23,626 nucleotides of DNA from a virus, in the IMG/VR virus record IMGVR_UViG_3300021068_000032, positions 1-23,626 of that record; one strand, written 5' to 3'. A model generated the notes under the pieces. It was not told the origin of the DNA and ran no database searches. It was given only the letters and a program-made list of their open reading frames with translations. The translations under genes and the position numbers were made by a program. This document shows, piece by piece, positions 15,130-21,901 of the stretch; position 1 is the stretch's first letter, and each line of letters begins with the position of its first letter.

Positions 15130-15137
15130 TATTTATA
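15130..15137 (-). promoter_or_regulatory. T4-type late promoter before the fibre block
   Basis: A perfect TATAAATA on the minus strand, in the 33-base gap before the ATG at 15110. It could drive the run of genes from 15110 down to about 12047. Confidence 0.7.
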
Positions 15138-15143
15138 ATACTT

Positions 15144-15491
15144 TTAACTTGTTGTTACATTCGGTCTTACAGTAATAATACCTTCAATTACTCTAGTTAC
15201 GGCACCTGTTGATGTCTTTGTAATTTCTACATCATAGACATATCTCTCTGGTGCGTCTAAAGTTGCGGACTGAGCCGCCGTTAAAGTTAATGCTACTACT
15301 CCTGAAGTTGAGTCTGTAGCAATCGTTGATGTGATACTTGTTCTTGTTCTAGTTGACGCATACCCCTTTGCCATCTTGGCTTCCGTTGTATATCCAGTCA
15401 AGTCAAATGCGTTATTATTTGCGTCTTTGACTGTAATATCTGAACTAAAGTTTGCGCCTTGGTCTATAATTAAATTAGCTATTGCTGCCAT
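15144..15491 (-). CDS. BppU N-terminal-like virion protein
   Basis: This 115-residue protein has the pattern IIDQGANFSSDITVKD, then FDLTGYTTEAKMAK, a SGVVALTLTAAQ segment, YVYDVEITKTSTG, and RVIEGIITVRPNVTTS. This order matches the small phage domain seen at the N-terminus of baseplate upper protein BppU and in many stand-alone marine phage virion proteins. It is likely a beta-sandwich that joins fibres or baseplate parts. It overlaps the preceding 73-residue gene by 17 bases, so expression is probably coupled. The family call is moderate in strength; a virion role is more secure. Confidence 0.78.
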   Translation of the reverse strand: MAAIANLIIDQGANFSSDITVKDANNNAFDLTGYTTEAKMAKGYASTRTRTSITSTIATDSTSGVVALTLTAAQSATLDAPERYVYDVEITKTSTGAVTRVIEGIITVRPNVTTS

Positions 15492-15696
15492 TGTCTTTTA
15501 TCGGTTGAACTTTCTCTTTTTCCATCAATTCTTTAATCTTATTATTATAAAATTCTGTAAGAACTGTTATTTTTTCCAACTCAATATTGTGTCTGACTCT
15601 GGATCCTTCAATTTCTTGTCTTGCTGTTATTCTGTTTCTTAATCCAATACTAAACTTCGTTTCGTCATACACTTTTCCATCTATGGTAATTGACAT
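15475..15696 (-). CDS. Small coiled-coil protein, DUF6447-like
   Basis: This 73-residue protein begins MSITIDGKVYDETKFSIGLR and continues as one long charged helix up to KEKVQPIKDNGSNS. The I.IDGK.YD opening followed by a helix resembles the small phage family annotated DUF6447, although I cannot verify this. A strong AGAAGGAG ribosome binding site and a late octamer at 15729-15736 precede it. The helix may form a coiled coil. It shares a transcript with the BppU-like gene, with a 17-base overlap. Confidence 0.7.
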   Translation of the reverse strand: MSITIDGKVYDETKFSIGLRNRITARQEIEGSRVRHNIELEKITVLTEFYNNKIKELMEKEKVQPIKDNGSNS

Positions 15697-15728
15697 TATA
15701 TACTCCTTCTGTTTATAATATATAGGTA

Positions 15729-15736
15729 TATTTATA
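15729..15736 (-). promoter_or_regulatory. T4-type late promoter overlapping the end of the QueC-like gene
   Basis: TATAAATATA on the minus strand lies 32 bases before the ATG at 15696 and overlaps the last codons of the upstream PP-loop gene. It marks where the enzyme island gives way to virion genes. Confidence 0.7.
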
Positions 15737-16421
15737 AGACTTTTTCAACATCTTTATATTTTGGTCTCGTCTTACCAAGTAGTTTAAATGACATAGCAGC
15801 TTCTTCGCAAGAATAACACACATTGCAAGCAGGTGGATCTTTCTTTGAACAAGAATAAGCATATTGCATTAAATGTTCTTTACCAAGTTTATAGAAAATG
15901 TCAATTATTTGAGATTTAAGCATCCTTAAAAAAGGATAGGTAATGTGTGGTTCTTCTGGATAAGACCAAGATAAAGTAATGCCTGTATTAGTAGACTCTA
16001 TATCATATGATAATGGAATCTGGTCAAACCATTGAGTTTTTTCCCAACTGTTATTCCCACCTATATACAATACTATGCTATCAAACTGTTTATAAGCGTG
16101 TCTAGTTATTTCAAAATCAAAGATACCATTCTTTTTTGCCTCATCGCTAACATCATAATTATTATGATAAATTAATTTTCTGTTGTATTCTTTGCTTATA
16201 ATATCAACCATTCTAGCAGCGGGCATTGGATCAGGTGGTTTATTACAGGTCCATATATGTATCGGTGTTTGTCTATCAGTTCTTTTTAATTCTTCTATAA
16301 TAAGACAAAGTAATATACACGAGTCTAAACCGCCTGATAAAAAAAGTCCTATGTTGTCTACCTCTGGTATTGTAAAATCTAATTTATAATTAAAAGGTGT
16401 AGAACCTAATTCAATCAGCAT
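15732..16421 (-). CDS. QueC-like PP-loop ATP pyrophosphatase
   Basis: This 229-residue protein carries the PP-loop signature SGGLDS at residues 29-34 after a hydrophobic strand, as in N-type ATP pyrophosphatases that adenylate a substrate. Near the C-terminus, Cys191, Cys199, Cys202 and Cys205 form C-x7-C-x2-C-x2-C, very like the zinc site of QueC, and a YPFLRMLKSQII segment precedes it as in QueC. QueC makes preQ0 from carboxydeazaguanine. QueC-like enzymes also occur in phage DNA modification and in bacterial immune operons that modify proteins. None of the other preQ0 genes is in this window, so the substrate is unknown. It follows the Asp/Asn-hydroxylase-like gene by six bases and lacks a clear ribosome binding site. 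Confidence 0.82.
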   Translation of the reverse strand: MLIELGSTPFNYKLDFTIPEVDNIGLFLSGGLDSCILLCLIIEELKRTDRQTPIHIWTCNKPPDPMPAARMVDIISKEYNRKLIYHNNYDVSDEAKKNGIFDFEITRHAYKQFDSIVLYIGGNNSWEKTQWFDQIPLSYDIESTNTGITLSWSYPEEPHITYPFLRMLKSQIIDIFYKLGKEHLMQYAYSCSKKDPPACNVCYSCEEAAMSFKLLGKTRPKYKDVEKVL

Positions 16422-16427
16422 AATGAA

Positions 16428-17150
16428 TTACGATATAACTTTATATAACAGTTTTGTTATAGAATCCCAAGTTTTTGGTAAATTGAAAACAACCATATCA
16501 CAATTATGTTTCCACGCTGATAGTTTATGGAGTTTTGCTGTGTTAACATAATATAAACTATTTGGTTGAAATTGCCTAATTCTACCATCAAGTTCCCATT
16601 CTAATTTATCAGAAGCATTACCAATAAATGCAATCAGACGGATTGTATCTCTATGTAAAAGCCAATGGTCTCTATGATGTGGGTAAAAACCGCCAGCATT
16701 TAATTTAATTAAAAAACATCTTCCCCAATCCCCAAAATAATCAAAAATTTCTTTGCAACAAGTTAATTTTTCTTTTGCTTCTGTAGGAAATTTAAATTCA
16801 GATTCATTAGGAATATAACCTAACTTAGCATAAATTTGAGATAGACCAGTTGGTTCCGTAGGTTTATCACCCTTTAGTCCATATAAAAGAATACTCTCTC
16901 TATCATTAAGAATTCCTTTTTTAGGTTGAAAAGGTCTATACCAATGCTCCATATTTTTTTCATCTTCTATAAATTTTTTATAATCAATATCAAATTTTAA
17001 TCTTTCCCAATCTCCAATCATAGATAATTGTAATTCACATTTTAAACTTTCTTCCGAAACTTCTAATTCACATTTTGATTTAAATTTATCAAATGAATAA
17101 TTTAAACCTTTTTCATCTGCAAAATATAAATCTCTATCATCATTTTTCAT
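16428..17150 (-). CDS. Asp/Asn beta-hydroxylase-like 2-oxoglutarate/Fe(II) oxygenase
   Basis: I place the start at the ATG at 17150, giving 240 residues. It forms an ATGA overlap with the preceding stop and has AGAAGGA upstream; an ATG at 17174 would lengthen the overlap without better support. A C-terminal double-stranded beta-helix is indicated by GGFYPHHRDHW, which supplies HxD (His159, Asp161), then RLIAFIGN, LEWELDG and the distal His208 in TAKLHKLSA. The pattern resembles aspartyl/asparaginyl beta-hydroxylases and related marine phage oxygenases. The expected reaction is 2-oxoglutarate-driven hydroxylation. The N-terminal 130 residues are not recognisable. The substrate could be a protein side chain or a small molecule. 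Confidence 0.78.
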   Translation of the reverse strand: MKNDDRDLYFADEKGLNYSFDKFKSKCELEVSEESLKCELQLSMIGDWERLKFDIDYKKFIEDEKNMEHWYRPFQPKKGILNDRESILLYGLKGDKPTEPTGLSQIYAKLGYIPNESEFKFPTEAKEKLTCCKEIFDYFGDWGRCFLIKLNAGGFYPHHRDHWLLHRDTIRLIAFIGNASDKLEWELDGRIRQFQPNSLYYVNTAKLHKLSAWKHNCDMVVFNLPKTWDSITKLLYKVIS

Positions 17151-17854
17151 TTTATAAATCCTTCTATTTTCCATAAATGTCTTTTACCAGATTTTGTTGC
17201 TTCTCTTTTATGATTTGATACCATATTATTAACAAGTACAAAATCTCCTTTTTCCCATTTATGATAATATACTCGTTTAGGGTTATAGATTAAAGGTTCT
17301 ATTTTCTTTTTTTCTTCAATAGGTAATTGTGTATATGCTTCACAATAAAATACATATTCACCTCTTTTATCTTTTTGTATTAAATCGTGTTGTACATTTC
17401 TATGTTTTCTTCTAAACCATCTTCTTTCTGCTTCTGATTTAAACCTATATCCAAATCTACTGTTGCTCGTAAATCTATCCATATCAACTAAAACTTTTTT
17501 ATTATCTATTGGGCATTTAATTCTTGTATCAACATACATTGTACGACCAACCTCACCTTCTACTTCTAAACCATATAAAGCAGTTAGATTTACAGGAGTT
17601 GATGTATAACCTTTATCTATGTGCCATTCTAAATCGGTATTTCCATATAGCTCGTGGTAGTTTTCAGATAATACGACATCTACAAATACTTTGTCCATAG
17701 GATATTGTGGTGAAATATCGTAATGAGTTGTAATAAAATTTAAAATTTTAAGTTGAGATGGAGGTGTATTTTTAATGACAATTAAATCTGTATCATTATC
17801 TAATAAAGGTTTTAAATCTTTATTTTTCCAATCTTGTATCAAGTATTTCATCAT
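17147..17854 (-). CDS. TauD/TfdA-like 2-oxoglutarate/Fe(II) dioxygenase
   Basis: This 235-residue protein has EWHIDKGY, giving His78 and Asp80 of the HxD metal site. The distal His215 lies in SNHKREAT, and Arg225 ten residues later is placed to bind 2-oxoglutarate. A GDFVLVNN strand precedes the distal His, as in TauD. The fold and residues suit an active Fe(II) hydroxylase. The family acts on small molecules such as sulfonates and amino acids, but substrate cannot be inferred. Two ATGs begin the frame (17854 and 17851). The gene overlaps the end of the nitroreductase by about 35 bases, and the next oxygenase follows with an ATGA overlap. Confidence 0.82.
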   Translation of the reverse strand: MMKYLIQDWKNKDLKPLLDNDTDLIVIKNTPPSQLKILNFITTHYDISPQYPMDKVFVDVVLSENYHELYGNTDLEWHIDKGYTSTPVNLTALYGLEVEGEVGRTMYVDTRIKCPIDNKKVLVDMDRFTSNSRFGYRFKSEAERRWFRRKHRNVQHDLIQKDKRGEYVFYCEAYTQLPIEEKKKIEPLIYNPKRVYYHKWEKGDFVLVNNMVSNHKREATKSGKRHLWKIEGFIK

Positions 17855-18563
17855 TTACTTCTACCTTTATTTTTTTATCCAGACTCATATATCTAAAACG
17901 CTCATCATCTGCACCTGTTCTATATTGTTTTGGTATATCTTTATTAAAAAGCTCACCGTGTAATCTTCTATCCATATTTTTATTTTCATAACCAATACCT
18001 ACTATTACTCTAGGATCATCTTTTGTAATTGCCTTTAATTCTGGAATAACAAAAGCAGAACAAAAGCCAGTTTTATAACCTAATAGTGCTGCTACTAAAC
18101 TTAATTGACCAGAAGATATGCCAATTGAAAAATTTTTTAATCTAGTAAAAAGGTTTCTTGTATTTTCACTCGCATTTCCTCTAGCAGCTATTACTTGATC
18201 GCCACCTCTTAAATTATCTTCATCATCACAATAGACAAAAACAACATTAGAAAGTATTTGAGAATTTTTAATTTCATATTTGTTATTGCCAACCACTTCT
18301 TTACCGTTATCTTTATACATCTTGTCAAAAGTTTCTCTAGTAAATAAACCAAATCGTTCAGTACAATCATATATCTTTCGTATCAAATTAGGGTCTGTAT
18401 AAACCTTTAATTTAAAATGTGTTTCATTTTGTTTAGATGGTGAATTGATAGCCGTATAAATGAGTGTATCTAAATCTTCTTGTGGTATTGATTTAGACAA
18501 ATCATAATTGCGTTGTGCTCTTTGTGTAGTATAAACTGCACTCTTTAATATTTTATGATCCAT
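17820..18563 (-). CDS. Nitroreductase-family flavoprotein
   Basis: This 247-residue protein shows the FMN-dependent nitroreductase pattern: QRAQRNYD at 14-21 near the N-terminus, INSPSKQN at 40-46, the helix SIGISSGQLSLVAALLGYKT starting at 146, and the strand VIVGIGY at 186-192. Members reduce nitro compounds, quinones, flavins or enamides using NAD(P)H and FMN, usually as dimers. The start overlaps the stop of the GNAT-like gene by one base (TAATG). A second, more divergent relative is encoded at the far end of the window, so the island has a pair. The substrate is unknown. Confidence 0.85.
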   Translation of the reverse strand: MDHKILKSAVYTTQRAQRNYDLSKSIPQEDLDTLIYTAINSPSKQNETHFKLKVYTDPNLIRKIYDCTERFGLFTRETFDKMYKDNGKEVVGNNKYEIKNSQILSNVVFVYCDDEDNLRGGDQVIAARGNASENTRNLFTRLKNFSIGISSGQLSLVAALLGYKTGFCSAFVIPELKAITKDDPRVIVGIGYENKNMDRRLHGELFNKDIPKQYRTGADDERFRYMSLDKKIKVEVNDEILDTRLEK

Positions 18564-19093
18564 TACTTTCTTTCAAATTTATTTCCTGTGTATCCTATGT
18601 ACTGCAATCCACCTTTTGATTTATTGTAAGTTACATAATGTGGACCATCAAAATGCCATAAGTGTTTAGAATACTTATTATGTCCTTTAATAACTCTTTT
18701 TAAAGTTTTTTCAACTCTTAATTCCATAGAAATAAACATACACTTAAATCCCTTTTCAATACAAAAATCAGTTTGTTGATCTAACATATCTGAAGAAGAT
18801 TTTTTAAAAAGTCCATCATATTCATTAGGTATCAAACCTGTACTACCTTCAATCAAAGCATATCTATCAAACACTCTTACACTATCCTTATAACAAGTAC
18901 GACTTAACATTCTTGCCGTTGCAATAGGATTTCCTTGTTCATTATATCTTACAGTAACACCTACAACTGGTTCTTTTAAATTTTCTGAAAGATAATTATT
19001 TGATCGTTTACCATTTTTCTTTATAACTGTATCATAAATGTAATCAATGTCTTTCTGAACATCTGGTGAAGCCACCTCAAAAGTTTTAATCAT
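18563..19093 (-). CDS. GNAT-like acyltransferase (tentative)
   Basis: This 176-residue protein has an alpha/beta pattern compatible with the GNAT fold. A PVVGVTVRYNEQGNPIATAR strand pair at 42-61 is followed by VRVFDRYAL at 72-80. A helix at 100-115 follows, and there is a CMFISMEL strand. The usual acetyl-CoA pyrophosphate-binding R/Q-x-x-G-x-G/A motif is not obvious, so the call is weak. It could be an N-acyl- or aminoacyl-transferase-like protein. It overlaps the desaturase stop by eight bases and the nitroreductase start by one, which fixes it in the same operon. Confidence 0.55.
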   Translation of the reverse strand: MIKTFEVASPDVQKDIDYIYDTVIKKNGKRSNNYLSENLKEPVVGVTVRYNEQGNPIATARMLSRTCYKDSVRVFDRYALIEGSTGLIPNEYDGLFKKSSSDMLDQQTDFCIEKGFKCMFISMELRVEKTLKRVIKGHNKYSKHLWHFDGPHYVTYNKSKGGLQYIGYTGNKFERK

Positions 19094-19790
19094 ATTTTAT
19101 CATACGAATAAAAAAGTATGTAGGATCAATTGGACCTAATCTTAACTTTTTAGTATCTTCGTGGTGTACTTTATGGTATCCTTCTCCAGCTGTAAACAAA
19201 TTTAACCAATGACTATTCGCTGCCTTTCCATCTTTGTGCAAGTATGCGTTAAACAATCCAAATAAATGTGAACTTAAAACACAAGGTAGACAATAACCAA
19301 ATATTAAAAGTAAAGGGTTAATTAAAAATAATACTGTAACTAATAATAATACTAATTTAAAATAATGTCTATGAAAGAACATTAAAATTTTATTATTTAC
19401 TAATCCTTTAAAAAATCTGCGTTCTATTTTACCATCTAGTCCCCATAAATTAAAATAGATTTTCCAGAATCCGTGATGTACAGGAGAACTAGGGTCTTTA
19501 TCTGTATCTGAATAATGATGATGTTGTCTATGAATTGCCGCTCGTGTTAAGTATGGACCTGACCCGACAAATAAACTTAAAGAGTTTGTAAACCATTCAA
19601 ACCATTTACCTGTTTTAAATGAATTGTGAGCATAATATCTATGATAACCAGAACTTGATGAGGCAATAGTTATGAAGTAATACCATAAAAATCCTGCTAA
19701 CCACATCCATAACTGACCGTAAATTAACCCAGGTATTAATGCTAGGTTACATAAAAGATGGTTGATTAATAATTTGTGTGTAGTTTTCAT
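19086..19790 (-). CDS. Membrane fatty-acid (acyl) desaturase, delta-9 type
   Basis: This 234-residue protein has the three histidine boxes of diiron acyl desaturases: H50RYYAH55, H87RQHH91 and H206KVHH210, the last in GYHKVHH. Hydrophobic stretches near residues 7-45 and 145-180 make a multi-span membrane protein. The reaction expected is O2- and electron-dependent insertion of a double bond into an acyl chain attached to CoA or lipid. It is somewhat shorter than many bacterial delta-9 desaturases, but all boxes are intact. An AAGGTAA site lies upstream. It sits 14 bases after the 92-residue gene, so the late promoter at 20099 could drive it. It would alter membrane fluidity or provide an unsaturated acyl donor; which is unknown. 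Confidence 0.88.
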   Translation of the reverse strand: MKTTHKLLINHLLCNLALIPGLIYGQLWMWLAGFLWYYFITIASSSSGYHRYYAHNSFKTGKWFEWFTNSLSLFVGSGPYLTRAAIHRQHHHYSDTDKDPSSPVHHGFWKIYFNLWGLDGKIERRFFKGLVNNKILMFFHRHYFKLVLLLVTVLFLINPLLLIFGYCLPCVLSSHLFGLFNAYLHKDGKAANSHWLNLFTAGEGYHKVHHEDTKKLRLGPIDPTYFFIRMIKYD

Positions 19791-19804
19791 AATGTAAAAT
19801 TACC

Positions 19805-20083
19805 TTATATTTCTTCTTCATAACACACTATTGATCTTCCCTCACAATGCTGTATTCTTGCGTCTTGGTGACTTTTGCTAGTAGCATTATTTTCTGGTCT
19901 CATTAACTCATAATCTTCATCCGATAAAGTAAATGAAATTGTATTTGTAAGACCATCTTCACTTGTAATTGATGAAAAATTACCACTTTTTGAATTAATA
20001 ATATTTTTTATTTCATCAGGCGCTACATAAAACTCAACGCTAGTGTTTGGTCTTTCTTGTATTAATTTTCTTGTTATTGCCAT
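19805..20083 (-). CDS. 92-residue hypothetical protein behind a late promoter
   Basis: The sequence begins MAITRKLIQERPNTSVEFYV and has an APDEIKNIINSKSG helix, a TNTISFTLSDEDYELM segment and an acidic C-terminus CYEEEI. I do not recognise it. A strong AAAGGAG ribosome binding site and a perfect late octamer 15 bases upstream set it apart from its enzyme neighbours. This start style (MAITRK, MATVI) is common for small virion proteins. It may be a structural protein stranded within the island, or the target of the tailoring enzymes. Both are conjecture. Confidence 0.72.
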   Translation of the reverse strand: MAITRKLIQERPNTSVEFYVAPDEIKNIINSKSGNFSSITSEDGLTNTISFTLSDEDYELMRPENNATSKSHQDARIQHCEGRSIVCYEEEI

Positions 20084-20093
20084 AATATCTCCT

Positions 20094-20630
20094 TTAACTA
20101 TTTATAATGTTATTAATATAATCTACTTCATCTTTAAAGGTAACTTGAAGACTATATCTCCAATCAGGTGTTTGATTAAAACATTTATGAAATACAGTAG
20201 CATCCGTAATAATTGATTGACCATCATTATAACAATGGGTTTCCGTTATTGTTTTTTTATCTTCTTTGTAATATTCTAACCTTGTTTCTTCTTTATAATT
20301 TCTAGGACTTAATAAAGTCATAATTACGGTTCTTCTATATTCTCCTGGTTTTGTATAAGTGTCAATGTGTATGTGCATATCAGTCCAAGGTGGTAATCTC
20401 ATTACAAATATAGCGTCAGGTTCTTTAATTTTTTCTGTAATAATTTCCTTTGCTTTTAAAATAGAATCATCTACTTTTAATCTGCCTGAATAGTCTGTAA
20501 TAAATTGATAAGGTTGATATTGACCAGAATGGTGAGATTCGTGATTTAACCAATCACCTTTTTTAGCACACTCTAACATTTCATCTTTATGTTTATCTGT
20601 AAATTTTATATTTGTAGGAAAAATATACAT
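20094..20630 (-). CDS. HxD...H 2-oxoglutarate/Fe(II)-type oxygenase
   Basis: This 178-residue protein has RLPPWTDMHIHIDTYTKPGE, giving His88-x-Asp90, then RRTVIMTLLSP. The distal His148 lies in TVFHKCFN, and Arg158 is ten residues later in DWRYSLQV. These spacings fit a double-stranded beta-helix oxygenase of the Asp/Asn-hydroxylase or phage 2OG-oxygenase type. All presumed metal ligands are intact. The ATG directly follows the stop of the TauD-like gene without a gap. A late promoter begins immediately after its coding end, at 20099, within the last codons. The substrate is unknown. Confidence 0.75.
   Translation of the reverse strand: MYIFPTNIKFTDKHKDEMLECAKKGDWLNHESHHSGQYQPYQFITDYSGRLKVDDSILKAKEIITEKIKEPDAIFVMRLPPWTDMHIHIDTYTKPGEYRRTVIMTLLSPRNYKEETRLEYYKEDKKTITETHCYNDGQSIITDATVFHKCFNQTPDWRYSLQVTFKDEVDYINNIINS
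20099..20106 (-). promoter_or_regulatory. T4-type late promoter inside the enzyme island
   Basis: TTATAAATAGTT on the minus strand is embedded in the last codons of the oxygenase gene, 15 bases before the ATG at 20083. It could drive the 92-residue gene and, by read-through, the desaturase-to-QueC-like operon. Confidence 0.72.
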
Positions 20631-21341
20631 TTAAAATATTGCTATTCTGTGTAGCAACCTTTCTTTCATATTTTCAAAATAGTTTCTTCTATGAATTGCT
20701 AACCATTGTTCAGAAATTACAACATCACCATCTTCCCAATGATGGTCATATCTATACTTATCTTGTAAGATATGTTTTTTTAAATATTCAAACAACTCTT
20801 TAGGCACACCTTCTATTATCTGATTGAATGGAAAAAACAATCCAGTTGACCCCACTTCATTTGTATAAATTAAATTTTGAACACAATCTTTATTATGATG
20901 TTCCCTAAAAGCAGGTTCAGTTGAATACCTACCTCTTTTATAACCACAAGTAAATTTTACATTAGCACATTCTTCTTTAATATTTTGAGGTAAGTCTTCA
21001 TAAGCTTTCTTATTATTAATCCAACTGGTTACACTTCCTTTACTACCTTTGACAGCATATAACCATATTATAGGAGCTCTTTCTGGTTCACTAGGTCTAT
21101 TTACGTGCCAATCTAGTGTTTCTTTATGCCCAAATAAAGCACCTTCGGTAACATTTAAAATTCCTGGTAACTCTCCTTTAAATTGTTTATGTAATTTTAA
21201 TTCCCGTTCCCCTTTAGGAGTTTTTACTTCACTAATAGAGTTAGCTAATTTTAATTCTTCTTCAGCAGTAACCTTTCCTATTTTACGAACACAAACAAGT
21301 TCTTTAAAAACCATTTCTCTTGTTACATCCATTGATTTCAT
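20631..21341 (-). CDS. TauD-like protein with HxN in place of HxD
   Basis: I prefer the ATG at 21341, which overlaps the glycosyltransferase stop as ATGA and gives 236 residues; an ATG at 21416 would overlap by 79 bases. The TauD pattern is clear: LDWHVNRPSEPERAP, IIWLYAVKGSKGSVTSW, AYEDLP, a DGDVVISEQW strand, distal His217 in LAIHRRN, and Arg228 and Arg232 at plus 11 and plus 15. The Asp of the HxD iron site is replaced by Asn81 (codon AAT). Such a change can weaken iron binding or alter chemistry, as halogenases do with Gly or Ala. The protein could be inactive, repurposed, or a two-His enzyme. Confidence 0.78.
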   Translation of the reverse strand: MKSMDVTREMVFKELVCVRKIGKVTAEEELKLANSISEVKTPKGERELKLHKQFKGELPGILNVTEGALFGHKETLDWHVNRPSEPERAPIIWLYAVKGSKGSVTSWINNKKAYEDLPQNIKEECANVKFTCGYKRGRYSTEPAFREHHNKDCVQNLIYTNEVGSTGLFFPFNQIIEGVPKELFEYLKKHILQDKYRYDHHWEDGDVVISEQWLAIHRRNYFENMKERLLHRIAIF

Positions 21342-21901
21342 TTTGATAAAAAATAAGGCGTCCACCAACCAGTCCAACCTTCCTCCATTATGTGATGTAA
21401 TTGACCAAGTGTACACATACTATAATTTTTATCTGGTCCTTCTGCATTAAATTTTGGACAAACTTTATCATATGTTTTATAATCTATTTCTTTGTAATAA
21501 AACTCATCACTACCTTTATAATATTTCTTTAAGTATTCTTTGTCATTTGACTTAAACTTTTTCCATATATGAGATACATCTCCAGTCCAAGATACAACGG
21601 AAGAGTTTAATGGTGTATGCGCTGGTTCTCTCCACCAAGTATCATCTAACAATGTAAAATCTTTTCTAATTAAGTTTGGAAGTTTGTTATATATTATTAC
21701 ATCTAAATCAAAGTATAAGTTTTGTCCATCTCTATAAATGTCATACATTTGAAATTTGTTATACCAGTTGCCATATAAATCGGATGATACAACAACAAAC
21801 TCATCATACTTTAGACCTGAATAAGTGTCTATCATATGTTTCAAATTTTTAATGTGCCAATTAGTAAACTTCTCACCAAACTTACAACAAATGATTCGCA
21901 T
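21338..21901 (-). CDS. Small GT-A-like glycosyltransferase
   Basis: I choose the ATG at 21901, giving 187 residues beginning MRIICCKFGEKFTNWHIKNL, the usual opening of this marine phage family; ATGs at 21916 and 21925 lie deeper inside the upstream gene. An NLYFDLDVIIYNKL segment supplies the DxD motif (Asp65, Asp67) used for metal and nucleotide-sugar binding. LNSSVVSW and GSDEFYY follow, in the order seen in GT8/GT32-like enzymes. It probably transfers a sugar to a glycan, protein or DNA. It overlaps the radical SAM gene by 20 bases and the TauD-like gene by four. Confidence 0.75.
   Translation of the reverse strand: MRIICCKFGEKFTNWHIKNLKHMIDTYSGLKYDEFVVVSSDLYGNWYNKFQMYDIYRDGQNLYFDLDVIIYNKLPNLIRKDFTLLDDTWWREPAHTPLNSSVVSWTGDVSHIWKKFKSNDKEYLKKYYKGSDEFYYKEIDYKTYDKVCPKFNAEGPDKNYSMCTLGQLHHIMEEGWTGWWTPYFLSK

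Noticed and set aside
15732-16421. Complete deazaguanine DNA-modification pathway
   Set aside because: Only a QueC-like gene is present; no FolE, QueD, QueE or DpdA-like gene is in the window.
16428-17174. Longer start at 17174 for the Asp/Asn-hydroxylase-like gene
   Set aside because: The ATG at 17150 has an AGAAGGA site and an ATGA overlap with the previous stop, a better initiation context.
18563-19093. Acyl-homoserine lactone synthase (LuxI-like) for the GNAT-like protein
   Set aside because: An RxLP-like strand and a nearby desaturase invited the idea, but the conserved LuxI N-terminal Arg/Trp/Asp pattern is not present.
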